Assembly (NCBI GenBank): GCA_945860565.1
Contig: CAMAQS010000014.1
Location: forward strand, 1 to 37,224
DNA: 37,224 nt
Reading direction: 5' to 3'
Source: Chitinophaga pinensis
Lineage (GTDB): Bacteria; Bacteroidota; Bacteroidia; NS11-12g; UBA955
Made by a program: the position numbers and the translations under genes. Shown here in pieces: positions 35,836-37,224 of the stretch. Position 1 is the stretch's first letter; the number at the start of each line of letters is the position of its first letter. A model generated the notes under the pieces. That model was not told where the DNA came from. It did not search any database and worked only from the letters and a program-made list of their open reading frames with translations.

Positions 35836-36792
35836 TTAATCGAAGCGATTTGCTTCCCTTTGTGATAATTCTAACATTCGTTTATAATCTTCGTCGCTCA
35901 GGTCATTTCGGTAAAAGAAAGCAGGATTCAACGGATTGTTGTTTTTACGCACTTCATAGTGCAAATGTGGACCTGTAGACCTTCCGGTGCTGCCCACATA
36001 ACCAATCAATTGCCCACGTTTTACAGCTGTTCCCGGCTTAACTGCAAATCTACTCAAATGTCCGTACAATGTGGTGTAACCGTAACCATGATTTACGATA
36101 ATGTGATTTCCATATCCCCAGCCGTCGCCAACCGATTTTGCCACTCGGCCATCGCCAGTTGCATATACTTCGGTACCTGTTTCGGCTGTAAAATCCATAC
36201 CGCCATGAAATGTAAATGTATGATAAAATGGATCGAGTCTATAACCAAATCCACTGGCCATTCGTTTTAAGTCTTTGTTTGCAACGGGCATGATTGCTGG
36301 AATGGAATTCACCATTTCAGATCTTTTGGTAATGAGTTTTTCCAATTGCAAATACGATTTTTCTTGAAGTTTAGCCAATGCCCTTAGTTCATCGAGTTTT
36401 ACCCGCAGTCGTTTTACCGTTTTGCCGTGATTTAAAGTTAACAATTCGTTATAGTCTTCACCTTTTAGGTTGTAAGGTTTTGGTGGAGCGACTCCGTAAA
36501 TTGAGCGGTAAATTTCGACATCTTTACTGCGTAGGTTTCCCATCTGATTGTCCAACTGTGCAATTTCTTTATCAATTTCATCGAGTTGTGATTTTATACT
36601 TTGATTCTCTTTTCTGAGTGCGGCTTCATACGGATCGGCCAAAAAACGGCTAAAAAGCAAGGACAATGCAACTACGGATACAATTATTAAAGAAGACAAT
36701 CCGACAGTGCGCCACAAAACATAGCTCCTATTTTCAGAGACTTTTTCGAAGCTTAGGCTTTTTGGATTGTAAAAATATTTGGTCCGTGACAT
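35836..36792 (-). CDS. M23-family metallopeptidase (LytM domain)
   Basis: N-terminal TM and coiled coil; FHGGMDFTAETGTEVYATGDGRVAKSV, NHGYGYTTLYGHLSRF, GSTGRSTGPHLHYEVRKNN. Confidence 0.96.
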   Translation of the reverse strand: MSRTKYFYNPKSLSFEKVSENRSYVLWRTVGLSSLIIVSVVALSLLFSRFLADPYEAALRKENQSIKSQLDEIDKEIAQLDNQMGNLRSKDVEIYRSIYGVAPPKPYNLKGEDYNELLTLNHGKTVKRLRVKLDELRALAKLQEKSYLQLEKLITKRSEMVNSIPAIMPVANKDLKRMASGFGYRLDPFYHTFTFHGGMDFTAETGTEVYATGDGRVAKSVGDGWGYGNHIIVNHGYGYTTLYGHLSRFAVKPGTAVKRGQLIGYVGSTGRSTGPHLHYEVRKNNNPLNPAFFYRNDLSDEDYKRMLELSQREANRFD

Positions 36793-36812
36793 TAACTACC
36801 TACAATAATACG

Positions 36813-36839
36813 AAATCAAGGTGTAATTGACCTTGATTT
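36813..36839. terminator. Perfect 10-bp hairpin, possible terminator
   Basis: AAATCAAGGT gtaattg ACCTTGATTT, between the gamma-carbonic anhydrase-like gene stop and the M23 gene start. Confidence 0.6.
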
Positions 36840-36843
36840 GATC

Positions 36844-37224
36844 TTAAATTTCGTCAAAGTACTGTTTATAAACTTGTGCCCGATTCATATAATCTTGAAC
36901 ATTGTGGTTAATGGAATCTTCTACTTTTGCATCCAATGTTTTTATGACTTTAGCGGGTATTCCCATAACCAATGAATACGGAGGGATTTTCATGCCTTGA
37001 GGCACCAACGCGTTGGCCCCAACAACGGAATATTCTCCAATTTCGGCCCCGTTTAAAATGGTTGCGTGCATGCCAACCAATACGTGGTGGTGCAACGTTG
37101 CTCCATGAACAATCGCAGAATGACCAACCACACAATCGGATGAAATAAAGCACGGAAATCCAGGATCCGCATGAATAACGGCATTGTCTTGAATGTTGCT
37201 TCTGTCTCCAATATGAATGGAATC
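36844..37224 (-). CDS. Gamma-carbonic anhydrase-family (hexapeptide repeat) protein, partial at right edge
   Basis: Frame continues open to 37224: DSIHIGDRSNIQDNAVIHADPGFPCFISSDCVVGHSAIVHGATLHHHVLVGMHATILNGAEIGEYSVVGANALVPQGMKIPPYSLVMGIPAKVI. Confidence 0.95.
   Translation of the reverse strand, partial: DSIHIGDRSNIQDNAVIHADPGFPCFISSDCVVGHSAIVHGATLHHHVLVGMHATILNGAEIGEYSVVGANALVPQGMKIPPYSLVMGIPAKVIKTLDAKVEDSINHNVQDYMNRAQVYKQYFDEI

Noticed and set aside
1-37224. CRISPR array, transposase/IS, prophage, toxin-antitoxin, restriction-modification or retron
   Set aside because: I saw no regular spaced repeats, recombinase/transposase motifs, reverse transcriptase or methylase motifs in the ORFs or gaps.
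1-37224. tRNA or rRNA genes
   Set aside because: No tRNA-like TTCRANYC/acceptor pairs or rRNA segments were noticed in the gaps; a tRNAscan-SE/Infernal run would be decisive.

Overview
This is a chromosomal segment from a Bacteroidota bacterium (gliding and type IX secretion gene content, low GC, TAnnTTTG-type promoters). Most of it is core or housekeeping sequence: argS, rlmH, aconitase, ruvC, rng, an HU-family gene, mutY, ssb, pdxJ and the conserved mutY-ssb-gldE-gldD block. Mixed in are cell-surface genes: several T9SS cargo proteins (type A and type B sorting domains), a TonB-dependent receptor, two OmpA-family proteins, two beta-lactamase-family serine hydrolases, and an operon of two predicted outer-membrane beta-barrels, one fused to a ComEA-like helix-hairpin-helix domain. 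I see no CRISPR array, transposon, prophage, rRNA, tRNA or recognisable defence island. The best leads are: (1) an ORF the track missed, encoding a 29-aa very basic protein (MPSGKKRKRHKIATHKRKKRLRKNRHKKK) between rng and a TPR-like gene; (2) the HhH/beta-barrel operon, a candidate envelope DNA-interaction module; (3) a PorE-like TPR-PD40-CRD-OmpA protein directly after gldE-gldD; (4) recurrent TAnnTTTG -7 elements only a few nt from start codons, suggesting leaderless or near-leaderless transcripts; (5) an orphan T9SS C-terminal-domain fragment; (6) a perfect 13-bp hairpin at the start of the TPR-like gene in the rng gene string. All functional statements are inferred from reading the sequence; no searches were run.
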